Part shown: positions 12,668-12,685 of the stretch, piece by piece
Position numbering within the stretch: position 1 is the first letter of the stretch
How the letters are laid out: each line of letters begins with the position of its first letter
Origin: Pseudomonadota bacterium
Lineage (GTDB): Bacteria; Pseudomonadota; Alphaproteobacteria; Caulobacterales; Caulobacteraceae
Assembly (NCBI GenBank): GCA_023432855.1
Contig: JAEZEZ010000041.1
Location: 1 to 12,685, forward strand
Length of the DNA stretch: 12,685 bases
Reading direction: 5' to 3'
Notes under the pieces: model-generated
Seen by the model: only the letters and a program-made list of their open reading frames with translations
Databases searched by the model: none
Told to the model about the DNA's origin: nothing
Program-made: the position numbers and the translations under genes

Positions 12668-12685
12668 GCCCGGCCGGGGCCGGGC
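12668..12685. repeat. GC inverted repeat at the window edge, upstream of the pilus operon
   Basis: GCCCGGCC and GGCCGGGC flank a GG centre: two perfect 8-base arms running exactly to the window end. It lies 30 bases before the first pilin start, so it is either in the operon leader RNA or the end of an upstream element. Context is cut off and the role cannot be decided. Confidence 0.5.

Overview
The window is very GC-rich and densely coded, with G or C at most third codon positions. It carries a CHASE-domain hybrid kinase, a PAS-like/LuxR regulator and extragenic GC palindromes of the CCCCGGG-CTTGT-CCCGGGG type. Together these suggest an alphaproteobacterium, most likely Caulobacterales (Caulobacter, Phenylobacterium or Brevundimonas-like). 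The lineage is inferred from style; no rRNA or other marker gene is present.

Left part (1-3790): the 5' end of an unrecognised minus-strand gene; a 53-residue DUF1328-type membrane protein; a 762-residue membrane-anchored hybrid histidine kinase (CHASE, HisKA, HATPase, REC); and a 202-residue LuxR-type regulator without a receiver domain. The regulator is preceded by a 20-bp palindrome and a possible 9-codon leader ORF. An extragenic repeat made of two perfect 33-bp inverted arms follows.

Middle (3790-4548): a plus-strand, secreted, two-cysteine pilin-like protein with its own strong intrinsic terminator. A repeat-rich gap follows, holding two 72-bp direct copies of one element and a diverged inverted third copy. 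The last copy ends exactly at the stop codon of the convergent operon.

Right part (4549-12637, all minus strand): a complete chaperone-usher pilus locus. In transcription order it encodes six different secreted pilin-like subunits (12637 down to 9058), a 274-bp gap with a strong hairpin, a periplasmic chaperone, an outer-membrane usher, and a two-domain subunit that is the best candidate for the pilus tip. The six subunits share a two-cysteine pattern (second motif usually CN-x or CT-x) and a C-terminal AGxYxD-like last strand. Gaps between pilin genes run from a 4-bp overlap to 68 bp, so one transcript is likely.

Expected working: subunits are exported by Sec, held by the chaperone, and polymerised through the usher. 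The hairpin between pilin and assembly genes could give more pilin than chaperone and usher. The chaperone leader can form two mutually exclusive stems, one of which hides its ribosome binding site. The most distinctive points are the number and diversity of pilins, the extra opposite-strand pilin-like gene, and these RNA structures.
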